In this document: positions 18,073-28,282 of the stretch, piece by piece | How positions within the stretch are numbered: the first letter of the stretch is position 1 | How the letters are laid out: every line of letters starts with the position of its first letter | Source of the DNA: UBA11612 sp963662375 | GTDB lineage: Bacteria; Pseudomonadota; Alphaproteobacteria; Rhodospirillales; Rhodospirillaceae | NCBI GenBank assembly: GCA_963662375.2 | Contig: CAXXRP010000003.1 | Coordinates: 1 to 64,000, forward strand | Direction: 5' to 3' | Length of the DNA stretch: 64,000 bases | Position numbers and translations under genes: made by a program | Notes under the pieces: generated by a model | What the model was told of the DNA's origin: nothing | What the model saw: the letters and a program-made list of their open reading frames with translations, nothing else | Database searches by the model: none

Positions 18073-19677
18073 ATGCTGTACCGCCCGTTGATGACCGGCC
18101 TCGTACTTGCCGCCGGCTTCTCTCTCGCCGCATGTTCGGAACCGGCGCCACCGCCCGATCCCTACGATGTCGTTGAGGTGCCCCTCTCGCAGATTTCAGC
18201 GGACCTCGCCGCCGGCAACACCACCTCGGCTGAGATCACCCAAGGGTACATTGATCGTATAAACACCTTGGACGGCCCTTTGAACGGCGTCATCATGATT
18301 GCGCCCAATGCTCTGGAGCAGGCCGCTGCGTCCGACCAACGCCGCGCGGCCGGGCAGGCGATAGGTCCGCTGGACGGGGTGCCGATCCTTTTCAAGGACA
18401 ATCATGACGCCGTCGGTATGCCGACCACCGCCGGATCATATGCTCTTGAAGAAAATTATCCGGCCCAGGATTCCGAAGTAGTCAAACGGTTGCGTGCCGC
18501 CGGCGCGGTGATACTGGGTAAAGCAAACACATCGCAGTTCGCAGGTTTTCGCAATGCGGCGTCTTTGAACGGCAGTACGCTGGGCGGCAGTACGCATAAT
18601 CCTTACGACATAACGCGCTCTGCAGCAGGCTCTAGTAATGGCTCCGGGATCTCCGCCGCGATGAGTTTCGCCGCCGGAACCGTCGGCACGGAGACTGGGG
18701 GATCCATCGTCGGACCTTCAAATGTCAACGGTGTTGTCGGCATGAAGCCCACCATCGCACTGGTTTCTCGCCGTGGGATCGTACCCATCAGCTTGACGCA
18801 AGACTCAGCTGGTCCAATGACACGTACCGTCCGGGATGCCGCCATGATGCTCAACGTCATGGCTGGAACTGATCCGGGCGATCCATGGTCGGCAGAATCA
18901 GATGCGAACAAGAAGGACTACGTCGCAGCTCTAGGTACCGGCGCGTTGCAGGGCAAGCGCTTGGGCGTGCTTCAGGCGTACGGCGACAATGCCCAAGTCA
19001 CGAAGCCGCTGTTTGACGCTGCTCTCGAAACGCTCAAGGCCCAGGGCGCCGAACTTGTAAATCTTCCGCCAGATTCCATTGTCGATACCCGGCCAGAGAT
19101 GCGCATCATCCTGCTCCATGACTTCAAGGAAGACCTGAATGTTTACTTCGCCAGTATGCCGGAAACCGTGAAAGTACGCACGCTTGCGGATCTTATTGAG
19201 TTCAGCAGGACCGACGCCCGCGAGAGCATGCACACCATGGACCTGTTCGAGGACTCGCAGGCGACTGAGAGTGGGCGCGAGAACCCCGCTTACATCGAGG
19301 CCTTGAAGGCAGGCAAACGCATGACTCAAGAAGAAGGGATTGACCGTATTTTGCGCGAATATGACGTCTTAGCAATCGTTACACCTACCGGTGGTCCAGC
19401 GAATGTAATTCCGCCGGATGGTACTCCCGGTCCTGGGCCCATCCCCGCCGAGCGCAATATGCGGCCACCGTCACTTACTGCAACGGCAGCGGTCGCCGGA
19501 TATCCGCTGATCTCCGTTCCCATGGGATTAGTGGAGGGACTGCCTGTTGGGATGTCGTTCGTCGGCACGGCTTGGTCAGAAGCATTACTGTTGTCTCTCG
19601 CTTACAACTATGAGCAAGCTTCCCATGTGCGCGTGCCGCCGCCAAGGGCGCTGATCGCCCCAGCCTCTGACAACTAA
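18073..19677 (+). CDS. Amidase-signature lipoprotein 5 (peptide-amidase-like)
   Basis: 534 residues. I start at ATG 18073 (after GGGGATGTGAAG) instead of the longer frame from 17992, because the lipoprotein signal MLYRPLMTGLVLAAG begins here as in its neighbours. Lipobox LAAC gives Cys21. Triad Lys108 (LFKDNHD), cis-Ser187 (AGSSNGSG), Ser211 (GTETGGSI). Pairs with copy 4 in sequence. It has its own 116-base leader with a hairpin, unlike the tighter spacing of copies 1-4. Confidence 0.9.
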   Translation: MLYRPLMTGLVLAAGFSLAACSEPAPPPDPYDVVEVPLSQISADLAAGNTTSAEITQGYIDRINTLDGPLNGVIMIAPNALEQAAASDQRRAAGQAIGPLDGVPILFKDNHDAVGMPTTAGSYALEENYPAQDSEVVKRLRAAGAVILGKANTSQFAGFRNAASLNGSTLGGSTHNPYDITRSAAGSSNGSGISAAMSFAAGTVGTETGGSIVGPSNVNGVVGMKPTIALVSRRGIVPISLTQDSAGPMTRTVRDAAMMLNVMAGTDPGDPWSAESDANKKDYVAALGTGALQGKRLGVLQAYGDNAQVTKPLFDAALETLKAQGAELVNLPPDSIVDTRPEMRIILLHDFKEDLNVYFASMPETVKVRTLADLIEFSRTDARESMHTMDLFEDSQATESGRENPAYIEALKAGKRMTQEEGIDRILREYDVLAIVTPTGGPANVIPPDGTPGPGPIPAERNMRPPSLTATAAVAGYPLISVPMGLVEGLPVGMSFVGTAWSEALLLSLAYNYEQASHVRVPPPRALIAPASDN

Positions 19678-19706
19678 AAGGACTTAATCTTGTAAGAAAA
19701 ACTAAC

Positions 19707-19735
19707 CCCCTTCATCGCGCTATGCGAGGAAGGGG
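19707..19735 (+). promoter_or_regulatory. Hairpin in the leader of amidase 6
   Basis: CCCCTTC-A-TCGC pairs with GCGA-G-GAAGGGG around a GCTAT loop: an 11-bp stem with one mismatch. There is no T tract (TAGCGATATAG follows), so it is more likely an mRNA-processing, stabilising or attenuating structure than a simple terminator. A degenerate copy precedes amidase 5. Confidence 0.45.
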
Positions 19736-19803
19736 TAGCGATATAGAGAAATGCTGACAGCCTAATCCGAAACAAATAAATATAAACCGCAAGGGATGCG
19801 CTG

Positions 19804-21396
19804 ATGTTCTATCGCCCTTTGGTGGTCAGCCTAGTATTGGCGGCCACCCTTTCAATCGTCGCATGTTCCAAAGAAGAGCCGGCGAAACCATATGTGGTGG
19901 AAGAAGTTCCTCTCAGCCAGATTTCCACTGATCTCGCTGCCACGGCGACGACTTCTGTCGAAGTCACCAAGGCCTACATCGCGCGCATCGAAGCGATGGA
20001 CCATGCCCTGAACGCCGTCATTTTTTTGGCGCCTGACGCTCTGCAACAGGCTGCCGCGTCCGACAAACGCCGGGCGATGGGGCAGGCTCTGGGCCCCCTG
20101 GACGGCGTACCCATTTTGCTCAAGGATAACATCGATGCCGTCGGCATGCCGACGACTGCCGGCTCGTACGCCCTTGAGGCAAACATGCCGGCCCAAGACT
20201 CTGAGGTTGCGGAACGCCTGCGCGCCACCGGCGCGGTTATTCTGGGCAAGGTCAATACGAACCAGTTCGCTGGCCTTCGTACTACTGCGGGTCTTCTCGG
20301 CAGTACTGTTGGTGGTACGCCGCACAATCCCTATGACTTGACCCGTAGTCCCGGCGGGTCGAGTAACGGGTCCGCCATCGCCTCCGCGGTTAGCTTTGCT
20401 GCGGCCACAGTGGGCACTTGTACCACGGGTTCCGTCATTAGCCCGTCGTCGCTCAACGGCCTTGTCGGCATGAGACCCACCATCGCGTTGATTTCCAGGC
20501 GCGGTATTGTGCCTGTCAGTTTGACCATGGACACCGCAGGTCCCATGGCGCGAACCGTGATGGACGCCGCCATGCTCCTCACCGTTGTGGCCGGTTCCGA
20601 CCCCGGCGATCCGCAATCCAAGGACTCTGACGTGCACAAAACCGACTACGCGACAGGCCTTGACGCCGCAGCGCTGAAGGGTACGCGATTGGGTGTACTA
20701 CGGGGGACGGGGGGATACTCCGACAAAACCCAACCTGTTTTTGATGAAGCCCTTAAGGTGCTCGCCGCGCAGGGTGCCGAACTGGTGGAGCTTCCACCCG
20801 ATATCCTAGAAGACCTAAGCCAAGAAACCCGCGTCATCCTATTGTACGACTTCAAGGAGGACATCAACGCGTACTTGGCGGCAACGCCGGCGACAACCAA
20901 AATGCGCGCCCTGACGGACATTATCGCGTTTAGTAAATCGGACCCCCGCGAAAGCATGCATAGCACGGATCTCTTGGAAGATGCCGAAGCGACGGTGGGT
21001 GGGCGCGAAAACCCGGAGTACATCCAAGCCCTGGAATATGCGCAGCGCCGAGCGAGGCTGGAGGGGTTCGACCGAGCGCTATCGGAATACGGCGTCAACG
21101 CAGTGGTGGCCGTCACGACAGGGCCGGCAGAGAAAATCGTTCCCGAAGGCTCACAGGAGGCGGGTCACACGATTAGCGCGCGCCCGAAGGGCGCCAGGCC
21201 TGCCTCCCCCAGCATGAATGCGGCATTGGCCGGGTATCCGGACCTCACGGTTCCCATGGGACATGTGGAAGGACTACCTGTTGGTCTGTCCTTCGTCGGA
21301 CCGGCATGGTCAGAGCAGATGCTGTTGTCTCTTGGTTACGCGTATGAGCAGGCGTCTCATATGCGTACGCCGCCGCCGTCCATTTTGGGTAATTGA
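19804..21396 (+). CDS. Amidase-signature lipoprotein 6 (peptide-amidase-like, Cys variant)
   Basis: 530 residues, start ATG 19804 after AAGGGATG. Lipobox IVAC gives Cys21. Triad Lys107 (LLKDN), cis-Ser186 (GGSSNGSA), Ser210 (TTGSV). Like copy 1 it has Cys four residues before the nucleophile (GTCTTGSVIS) and shares SLNG and RTTxG segments with it, although the two lie at opposite ends of the lipoprotein block. The last lipoprotein member: the next gene starts 205 bases on and has a Tat signal. Confidence 0.9.
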   Translation: MFYRPLVVSLVLAATLSIVACSKEEPAKPYVVEEVPLSQISTDLAATATTSVEVTKAYIARIEAMDHALNAVIFLAPDALQQAAASDKRRAMGQALGPLDGVPILLKDNIDAVGMPTTAGSYALEANMPAQDSEVAERLRATGAVILGKVNTNQFAGLRTTAGLLGSTVGGTPHNPYDLTRSPGGSSNGSAIASAVSFAAATVGTCTTGSVISPSSLNGLVGMRPTIALISRRGIVPVSLTMDTAGPMARTVMDAAMLLTVVAGSDPGDPQSKDSDVHKTDYATGLDAAALKGTRLGVLRGTGGYSDKTQPVFDEALKVLAAQGAELVELPPDILEDLSQETRVILLYDFKEDINAYLAATPATTKMRALTDIIAFSKSDPRESMHSTDLLEDAEATVGGRENPEYIQALEYAQRRARLEGFDRALSEYGVNAVVAVTTGPAEKIVPEGSQEAGHTISARPKGARPASPSMNAALAGYPDLTVPMGHVEGLPVGLSFVGPAWSEQMLLSLGYAYEQASHMRTPPPSILGN

Positions 21397-21601
21397 GGGC
21401 CGCTGCACGATATGTTTTTTGAATCGCCGCAACCTCCAACCCTCTAGGACACAACTTAGATGCCAAGGGGAGTCTGAGCCTACACCTGTTTGCGCTAACC
21501 GTTAGCTCTGTGCCCGCCGCGCCCACGTAGGACTTCCCGTACGTCATACGTAAGGGACGCGCGTCTCTGAAATAGAAACACACAAATCAAAGGGGCCTGC
21601 C

Positions 21602-23200
21602 ATGACACCAGGAAACACTAAAATTGAGGCGCCACCCGAGTCAGTAGATGCTTCTCGACGCTACGTTTTGAAGGCGGCGGCGTTGGCTGCCACGGCGGGG
21701 GCAGCAATGCCCTTCCTTCAGAGTTGCTCTGAAAATGCCAGCGAACAGAAAGCTGGAAACTTGACCGAGCTCGGGGCCCGTGAGGCTGTAGATCTCATTC
21801 GGAATGGTGAGATGAAGGCGGAGGATTATGCGGCGGGACTTATTGAACAGCATAATGCTCACAAGGATCTAAACGGGATAATTACAATCAACGAAGCGCG
21901 GGTGTTGGAAGAAGCCCGTGCCGTCGACCAAGCGCGGGCGCGGGGCGATCAGCTGGGGGCGTTGGCCGGTCTGCCATTTGCCGTCAAGGATCAGATGGAG
22001 ATTGCCGGATATCCAACGACGGCAGGTAACGGCGCACTTAAGGACTATATTTCCAAACAGACAGCTGAAGTCGCCCAGACGATGATCGATGCGGGCGGCA
22101 TCGTGTTCGCCAAAGCCAATTGCTCGGACATGGTCGGAAGCGGTGGCCTCTATGTGCAGGGTGCCACGACGAACAATCCGTGGTTTGGCACCGCGCGCAA
22201 TCCTTACGATCCAGCCCGTACGCCGGGCGGCTCTAGTGGAGGGAACGGAACAGTGCTCGGAGCGCGGATCGTGCCGGCCGCCATAGGCGAGGATTCAGGC
22301 GGCTCAGTGCGTTTTCCTGCTGCGGCTAGCGGCGTCGCCGGCCTTCGTCCATCCACTTATACGCCCGAGAACATTGCCGCTGGAACAATGCGCACGCGCT
22401 ATTCGAATCACGGCATGGTGTCGATCGCAAACGTAGTCGACACCTGGGGGCCCATGGGTCGCACAGTAGCGGACGTCGCATTTCTCGATACCGTGATTAT
22501 AGGAGAACCAGTGCCGGAGGTTAGCCTGAAGGGTGCCCGGATCGGTATTCCTCGCCCCGACTACTGGGAGCTCGATGTTGTCGACCCCAAAGTTCAACAG
22601 GTCACCGAAGAGGCGTTCATCAAATTTAAAGAGGCTGGCGCAGAACTGATCGAAATTGATTTAAAAGCCGTTCTCGCCCTCAACCAAGGTGGACGCATAA
22701 ATGCCCGTCTGCCGATGGCGCCTTTTGAAGACTGGCTTGCCAAAAATGTTCCCGGAGTGACAATGGAAGATGTGCTGGCCAGACAAGGTGTGTGGCCCTG
22801 CAGACCGCCAGAATCACCGCAGTTGCCGGAAGAGGAGCGCATACGAACACTGAATGAGTCTGGGCGCTATTACCGTGATGTGTTCACCTCTAACGACCTT
22901 ATCGCCATCGCGTTTCCAACCATCCCGTTTCCCGCGCCTCTTATCAACGAAAACGGCGATACGCCGGGCCAGAGAATCCCGATAAACGGCAAATTCGTGG
23001 ACGAGCTAGACGCAATTATCATCAATTTGTTTTCAGGCCCCCGTTTCGGTGCACCCGGACTAAGTTTTCCATCCGGCATGACAGAAGGCCTACCGGTCAG
23101 CATGGAATTCGACGGACTTGCGGGTGATGATAGCCGAATATTGGGGTTGGGACTTGCGGCTGAAAAAGTTTTGGGCCCGATCCCGCCGCCATCACTTTAA
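21602..23200 (+). CDS. Amidase 7, Tat-exported lipoprotein of the amidase-signature family
   Basis: 532 residues. Twin-arginine signal SRRYVLKAAALAA (Arg19-Arg20), followed by LQSC with Cys42 as a probable lipid anchor, so it would be a Tat-dependent lipoprotein. AS triad Lys129 (AVKDQ), cis-Ser211 (GGSSGGNG), Ser235 (GEDSGGSV). It differs from copies 1-6 in having KDQ for KDN and a distinct region NARLPMAPFEDWLAKN. The N-terminal repeat-like helix EARAVDQARARGD is shared with copy 8. Tat export implies folding in the cytoplasm. The substrate is unknown; it may act on products of the preceding lipoproteins (inference). Confidence 0.9.
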   Translation: MTPGNTKIEAPPESVDASRRYVLKAAALAATAGAAMPFLQSCSENASEQKAGNLTELGAREAVDLIRNGEMKAEDYAAGLIEQHNAHKDLNGIITINEARVLEEARAVDQARARGDQLGALAGLPFAVKDQMEIAGYPTTAGNGALKDYISKQTAEVAQTMIDAGGIVFAKANCSDMVGSGGLYVQGATTNNPWFGTARNPYDPARTPGGSSGGNGTVLGARIVPAAIGEDSGGSVRFPAAASGVAGLRPSTYTPENIAAGTMRTRYSNHGMVSIANVVDTWGPMGRTVADVAFLDTVIIGEPVPEVSLKGARIGIPRPDYWELDVVDPKVQQVTEEAFIKFKEAGAELIEIDLKAVLALNQGGRINARLPMAPFEDWLAKNVPGVTMEDVLARQGVWPCRPPESPQLPEEERIRTLNESGRYYRDVFTSNDLIAIAFPTIPFPAPLINENGDTPGQRIPINGKFVDELDAIIINLFSGPRFGAPGLSFPSGMTEGLPVSMEFDGLAGDDSRILGLGLAAEKVLGPIPPPSL

Positions 23201-23290
23201 TGAACGGAGCCGCGCATCTCGTAGGAGGATGTATTCATGAACAAATATAAGTATGTCCGCAGAACGAAATAAAATGGCAGGAAAATTTCG

Positions 23291-24925
23291 ATGACGCATG
23301 ATAAATCGTCCGTATCAGACAAAACCACCGGTACGTCGCGCCGCCGTCTGCTTAAGGCCGCGGCGTGGGCGTCGCCTCTGGCCGTTGCGGCCGGAGGCGC
23401 GCAATTGGTACATGGCCTCGCCAAGACGGCCAACGCTCAATCAAATTCTGAAATGACCGATCTGAGCGCACGCGATGCGGTCGAGCACATCAAGAACGGT
23501 GACATGAAGGCAGAGGCTTATGTTGGACGCCTGCTCAAGCATCACGAGACCCATAAGAATCTGAATGCGTTGATCACACTTGACGAAGCTCGTGTGTTAG
23601 AGGAGGCGCGGGCGGTCGATCAGGCGCGTGCCCGCGGTGATAAGCTCGGCGCTCTGGCCGGGCTTCCTTTTGTCGTCAAGGATCAGATTGACGTTGTCGG
23701 CTATCCCACCAGCGTCGGATCATCGCTCCTCGAAGGTTACGTGGCCACAAAGAACGCTGTCGTGGTTGAGACCATGCTCAACGCCGGCGCCGTCATGATG
23801 GCGAAGACGAATATGTCGGACCTACTTACGGGTGGCGGCAGCGGTCTGTATTTCCCCATGCCACGCAATCCCTATGACCTGTCGCGGGATACGGGCGGGT
23901 CAAGTACTGGCGTTGGGGGCGCCATCGGAGCGCGGATCGCGCCGGCGGGGATCGGCGAGGATTCAGCCGGCTCGATACGTTGGCCGGCCGCCTGGTGCGG
24001 AATTTCCGGGCTCCGTCCATCAACTTACGCGTTCGACAACTATTTTAACGGCACCAACCGGAAGCGGTATTCGGGACTTGGTATGGTTCCGCCGACGACC
24101 TGGATGGACACCATGGGGCCGATGGCGCGAACGGTGGCCGATGTCGCATTTCTCGATACAGCGATAACCGGAGATCAAGTGCCGACGATCAGCTTGCGCG
24201 AGACCCGGATCGGTATTCCGCGACCCGACTATTGGGATAAAAGACCCCACGATTCCCGTGTGAAACAGGTCACCGAGGATGTGTTTGCCAAGCTCCGCGA
24301 CGCCGGTGTTCAATTGATCGAGGTCGATCTCGACGGTCTGATTGAACTTAGCGCACAGGACCGCTTGGGACCGCTCGTGACACAGGGAGCCCGTCCGATG
24401 TCCGATTGGCTTGCTGAGAATCTACCAAGCGTTTCGGTGGCGGATATCACCGCCGAACGTGAAAAAAATAGAGGCGATCCCGAACCAAGAAATTACTTCC
24501 GGCCCACGGCGCCGCCAGCCATACGATCGCACCTGTCGGCAGAAGAAGAGCGTGCAATGATGGAGGACGGCTGGGCGAAGTATTCGGGCACCTTCAAGGA
24601 CAACGGGATCGTCGCGCTCGCAATGCCCACCATGCTGATCCCGCCGACTCTTATTAACTTTTACGGGAACCCGCGTCAGCAGAAGATCGTGGTCAATGGT
24701 GAGAGGGTGGAACTATGGGACTTGATTCTTACCAACGTCTGGTGGGGTTCCCGATTTGGTGCCCCTGCGCTGAGCCTGCCTGCGGGCCTGGCATCGACTC
24801 TGCCTGTAGGCCTCCAATTGCAAGGCATGCCCGGGACCGATAGCCAGCTCCTGGGCCTGGGCATAGAGGTAGAAAAGGTGGTTGGCCCAATACCTCCTCC
24901 AACATTCCGCCACGTGCCAATTTAA
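23291..24925 (+). CDS. Amidase 8, Tat-exported amidase-signature protein
   Basis: 544 residues. Twin-arginine signal SRRRLLKAAAWAS (Arg17-Arg18) with a likely signal-peptidase site at TANAQ, so soluble in the periplasm rather than lipid-anchored. Triad Lys130 (VVKDQ), cis-Ser204 (GGSSTGVG), Ser228 (GEDSAGSI). Closest relative is copy 7 (shared EEARAVDQARARGD, ARTVADVAFLDT, IGIPRPDYW). Ninety bases separate it from copy 7, with a minor GGAGGATG-led frame between that looks fortuitous. The gene after it starts 36 bases on and belongs to a third subfamily. Confidence 0.9.
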   Translation: MTHDKSSVSDKTTGTSRRRLLKAAAWASPLAVAAGGAQLVHGLAKTANAQSNSEMTDLSARDAVEHIKNGDMKAEAYVGRLLKHHETHKNLNALITLDEARVLEEARAVDQARARGDKLGALAGLPFVVKDQIDVVGYPTSVGSSLLEGYVATKNAVVVETMLNAGAVMMAKTNMSDLLTGGGSGLYFPMPRNPYDLSRDTGGSSTGVGGAIGARIAPAGIGEDSAGSIRWPAAWCGISGLRPSTYAFDNYFNGTNRKRYSGLGMVPPTTWMDTMGPMARTVADVAFLDTAITGDQVPTISLRETRIGIPRPDYWDKRPHDSRVKQVTEDVFAKLRDAGVQLIEVDLDGLIELSAQDRLGPLVTQGARPMSDWLAENLPSVSVADITAEREKNRGDPEPRNYFRPTAPPAIRSHLSAEEERAMMEDGWAKYSGTFKDNGIVALAMPTMLIPPTLINFYGNPRQQKIVVNGERVELWDLILTNVWWGSRFGAPALSLPAGLASTLPVGLQLQGMPGTDSQLLGLGIEVEKVVGPIPPPTFRHVPI

Positions 24926-24961
24926 ACCTAGGTCACCCCATCTTTATGTGGAGGCCGGGCC

Positions 24962-26575
24962 ATGACCCGACACGCAATGACTAGATTCGCGTTCGCATTC
25001 GCGCTGGTCGGCGCGTTTTTGGGACCTGTGTCATCAGTTTCGGCTAAGCCGGTCGACTTTGACCAGGCGACCGTTGCCGAGCTTAACGCCGCGTTCGATG
25101 CTGGCACCCTCACAGCCGAAAAACTGGTGGAGATGTGCCTTGAGCGCATTGCGGCCTACGACCGTCAGGGCCCTAAACTTCATGCGGTTATCTCGCTCAA
25201 TCCGAACGCACTGGAGATCGCGCGGGCGTTGGATACTGAGCGGAGAGCAAAAGGCCCGCGCTCGCCGCTCCACGGCATCCCCGTGGTACTTAAAGACAAT
25301 TATGACACGGTCGACATGCCAACGACCGGCGGCTCTGTCCTCTTGGAAGGGTCAATGGCGCCCGATGACGCCTACATGGTGAAGAAACTCCGCGACGGCG
25401 GAGCAATCATTTTGGCGAAGGTGAATCTCGGTGAGTTTGCGAACGGGAGTCAAAGCTCTCTCGGCGGTCAGTCGCTCAATCCTCATGACTTGACGCGCAC
25501 GCCGGCGGGTTCGTCTGGCGGTACTGGAGTCGCTATCGCCGCGGGATACGCGCCGCTGGGTCTTGGCACCGATACAGGTGGATCAATCCGTAGCCCGTCA
25601 ACCGTCAACGGCATTGTAGGTCTAAAGCCGACCCATGGCTTGGTCAGCCGCGATGGGATCATTCCGCTCTCGCTTAGCCTCGATACTGGTGGGCCGATGA
25701 CACGCAGTGTCTATGATGCGGCTGTCGCCCTTGGTGTGATGACTGGCGTCGATCCAGCGGATCCGGCGGCAAATAAGAGTAAAGGCAAATTTCATACGGA
25801 CTATACACAGTTCTTGGACGCCGGCGCATTGAAGGGTGCGCGTATCGGCGTGGCCCGCGACTTTATGGGCGCCGATCCGGATGTGGACTGGGTCATTGAA
25901 GCTGCTCTCAAGGCAATGGAGAAGGCGGGTGCAACCATCATCGAGGTGCGTTATCCAAAGTGGTTCCTCGATTCAAACTCACCCGCTCTTTTTACTCTTT
26001 ATCCGATGGAATTCGCGGTTCAGATCGGCGATTACTTGAAGACGACCGCGCCAAAATACCCCAAAGACCTCGATGAGCTCATCGAACGCGCCTATGAATA
26101 CAATAGCCTGGGCGCAAACGGCGCCGGACCTAATCCAGAGCGGTGGAATTTTTTCCTACGGGAAAAAGCAAGCGGCAAGCTTACGGATCCCGGTTATATC
26201 GCAGTGCACGATTACTTTATGCCGATGACGGTCTCCTTGGTCGAAGGCATATTTGCGCAGAACAAACTGGACGCAATTGTTTATCCAACCAGAATGAATC
26301 GACCCGCGCAAATTGCAGCGCCGCCGGGGCCGCCGTTGGGCACAGGAATTTCTGCCAGAGGCATCGCTAACCTTACGGGCTTTCCCGATCTGGTCGTTCC
26401 GGCTGGATTCACGACCGACGACCTGCCGGTGGGAATTTCATTCTTAGGGACGGCGTTTAGCGAGCCGAAATTGTTGGCGCTCGGCTACAGTTTCGAAGAG
26501 GTGACGCGTGCATTGCGTCGTCCCGTGCATGCGCCGGCCCTTCCAAACGGAATAATTGACGTGCCAGTGAAATGA
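24962..26575 (+). CDS. Amidase 9, Sec-secreted amidase-signature protein
   Basis: 537 residues, start ATG 24962 with GGAGG seven bases upstream. Sec signal peptide ending near SVSAKP; no lipobox. Triad Lys111 (VLKDN), cis-Ser184 (AGSSGGTG), Ser208 (GTDTGGSI), a textbook AS active site. Distinctive blocks are QATVAELNAAFDAGTLTAE, DMPTTGGSVLLEGSMAPDD and KTTAPKYPKDLDELIERAYE. It resembles secreted amidases annotated as GatA-like, but it is not a tRNA amidotransferase, since it is exported and no gatB or gatC is nearby. First and only intact member of a three-gene block. Confidence 0.9.
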   Translation: MTRHAMTRFAFAFALVGAFLGPVSSVSAKPVDFDQATVAELNAAFDAGTLTAEKLVEMCLERIAAYDRQGPKLHAVISLNPNALEIARALDTERRAKGPRSPLHGIPVVLKDNYDTVDMPTTGGSVLLEGSMAPDDAYMVKKLRDGGAIILAKVNLGEFANGSQSSLGGQSLNPHDLTRTPAGSSGGTGVAIAAGYAPLGLGTDTGGSIRSPSTVNGIVGLKPTHGLVSRDGIIPLSLSLDTGGPMTRSVYDAAVALGVMTGVDPADPAANKSKGKFHTDYTQFLDAGALKGARIGVARDFMGADPDVDWVIEAALKAMEKAGATIIEVRYPKWFLDSNSPALFTLYPMEFAVQIGDYLKTTAPKYPKDLDELIERAYEYNSLGANGAGPNPERWNFFLREKASGKLTDPGYIAVHDYFMPMTVSLVEGIFAQNKLDAIVYPTRMNRPAQIAAPPGPPLGTGISARGIANLTGFPDLVVPAGFTTDDLPVGISFLGTAFSEPKLLALGYSFEEVTRALRRPVHAPALPNGIIDVPVK

Positions 26576-26634
26576 ACGATTAAGCTGAAATAGAGGCGAA
26601 CGCCTGAATTCATTTTTTGAATGGAGATCGTGCC

Positions 26635-28247
26635 ATGACTAGATGCGCTGCAGTTAGAATTGCATTTGTTTTCGTAGTTGTTGCTGCATTGCTGGGACCC
26701 GCGCTACCGGTATCGGCTAAGCAGGTCAATTTTGACCAAGCGACAATTGCTGAACTTAACGCCGCGTTCGAGGCGGGCACGCTCACTGCTGAAAGACTGG
26801 TGGAATTGTGCCTTGAACGCATCAAAGCTTTCGACCGACAGGGCCCTAAGCTTCACGCAGTAATTACACTCAACCCAGATGCTCTGGAAATTGCGCGAGC
26901 TCTAGACGCCGAGCGCAAAGCCAAAGGGCCGCGCTCCCAGTTCACGGTATCCCCGTGATTATGAAAGACAATTACGATACTGCAGACATGCCGACGACGG
27001 GCGGATCCGTACTCCTCGAGGGATCCATGGCGCCGGATGACGCCTTTATGGTGAAAAAACTTCGTGACGGCGGCGCGATAATTCTGGCGAAGGTCAATCT
27101 CGGCGAGTTCGCGAACGGATACCAAAGTTCCCTGGGCGGTCAATCTCTTAATCCTCACGATCTGACGCGTACGCCGGGCGGTTCTTCAGGCGGTACGGGC
27201 GCTGGCATTGCTGCGGGCTACGCGCCGATTGGCCTTGGCACCGACACAGGTGGATCGATCCGTGGCCCGTCGACCATTAACGGCATTGTCGGCCTGAAGC
27301 CGACTCATGGACTGCTCAGCCACGATGGGATTATCCCGCTGGCACTTAGTCTCGATATGGGCGGGCCCATGACGCGCAGTGTCTACGACGCTGCAGTTTC
27401 GCTCGGTGTCATGGCCGGTATTGATCCGGCCGATCCATACACAAAAAAGAGCCAGGGCAAATTCCATTCCGACTACACGCAGTTTCTGGACGCGGATGCC
27501 TTGAAAGGAGCGCGCCTTGGCGTGGTGCGGGACTTCGCGGGCTACGATCCCGACGTGGACTGGGTTTTCGCTGCGGCTCTCAAGGCCATGGAGAAGGCGG
27601 GCGCGACACTCGTTGACGTGCACTATCCGCAGTGGTTCCTGCAGTCGGCCACAGATATGCTTTGGTCGATCTATCCGCCGGAATTTAAAGTGCAGATCGC
27701 CGATTACCTAAAGACGACCGCGCCGAAATACCCAAAGACTCTCGATGAGCTCATCGAACGTTCCTATGAATACACCAGCTTGGGTGAGGGCGGCGCCGGA
27801 GCAAATCCCTACCGCTGGAATTTCTTCCAAGTAGAAAACGCGAGCGGTAAGATGACTGACCCTGGTTACATCGCCGCGCACGACTACGGCATGCCCATGA
27901 CCGTTGCGCTGATCAATGGCATCCTCGCTAAGGATAAGCTGGATGCACTCGTTTATCCGACGGCACTGCGTCGTCAGCTGCAAATCGCGACGTCAAAACT
28001 GTCATCCGGGGGCGGGGGCGTCTCCACAACTGTCGTCGGCAATCTCACCGGCTTTCCTGAGTTGATCGTGCCAGCGGGTTTCACCACCGACGATCTGCCG
28101 GTGACGGTGTCGTTCTTGGGCACGGCGTTCAATGAGCCAAAAATTTTAGCGCTCGGATACAGCTTCGAGCAAGCGACACGTGCGATACGCCGTCCCGTCA
28201 ATACGCCGGCACTTCCCGGCGAGATGATTGAAGTACCGGAGAAGTAA
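26635..28247 (+). pseudogene. Amidase 10, Sec-secreted amidase-signature protein with one frameshift
   Basis: Start ATG 26635 after GGAGATC; signal peptide to about PVSAKQ. Alignment with copies 9 and 11 shows that one base is missing at about 26937-26942, within the RSPLHGIP segment. Translation therefore stops at 26958, just before the catalytic Lys. The rest continues intact in another frame to 28247: Lys in IMKDN, GGSSGGTG, GTDTGGSI. Restoring one base gives 537 residues, exactly the length of copy 9. With a single indel and otherwise perfect conservation, this is either a very recent pseudogene, a sequencing error, or an expression switch. Confidence 0.8.
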
Positions 28248-28282
28248 TGGACGACGCTCAAAATGGTATTTTCTCACTCTAA

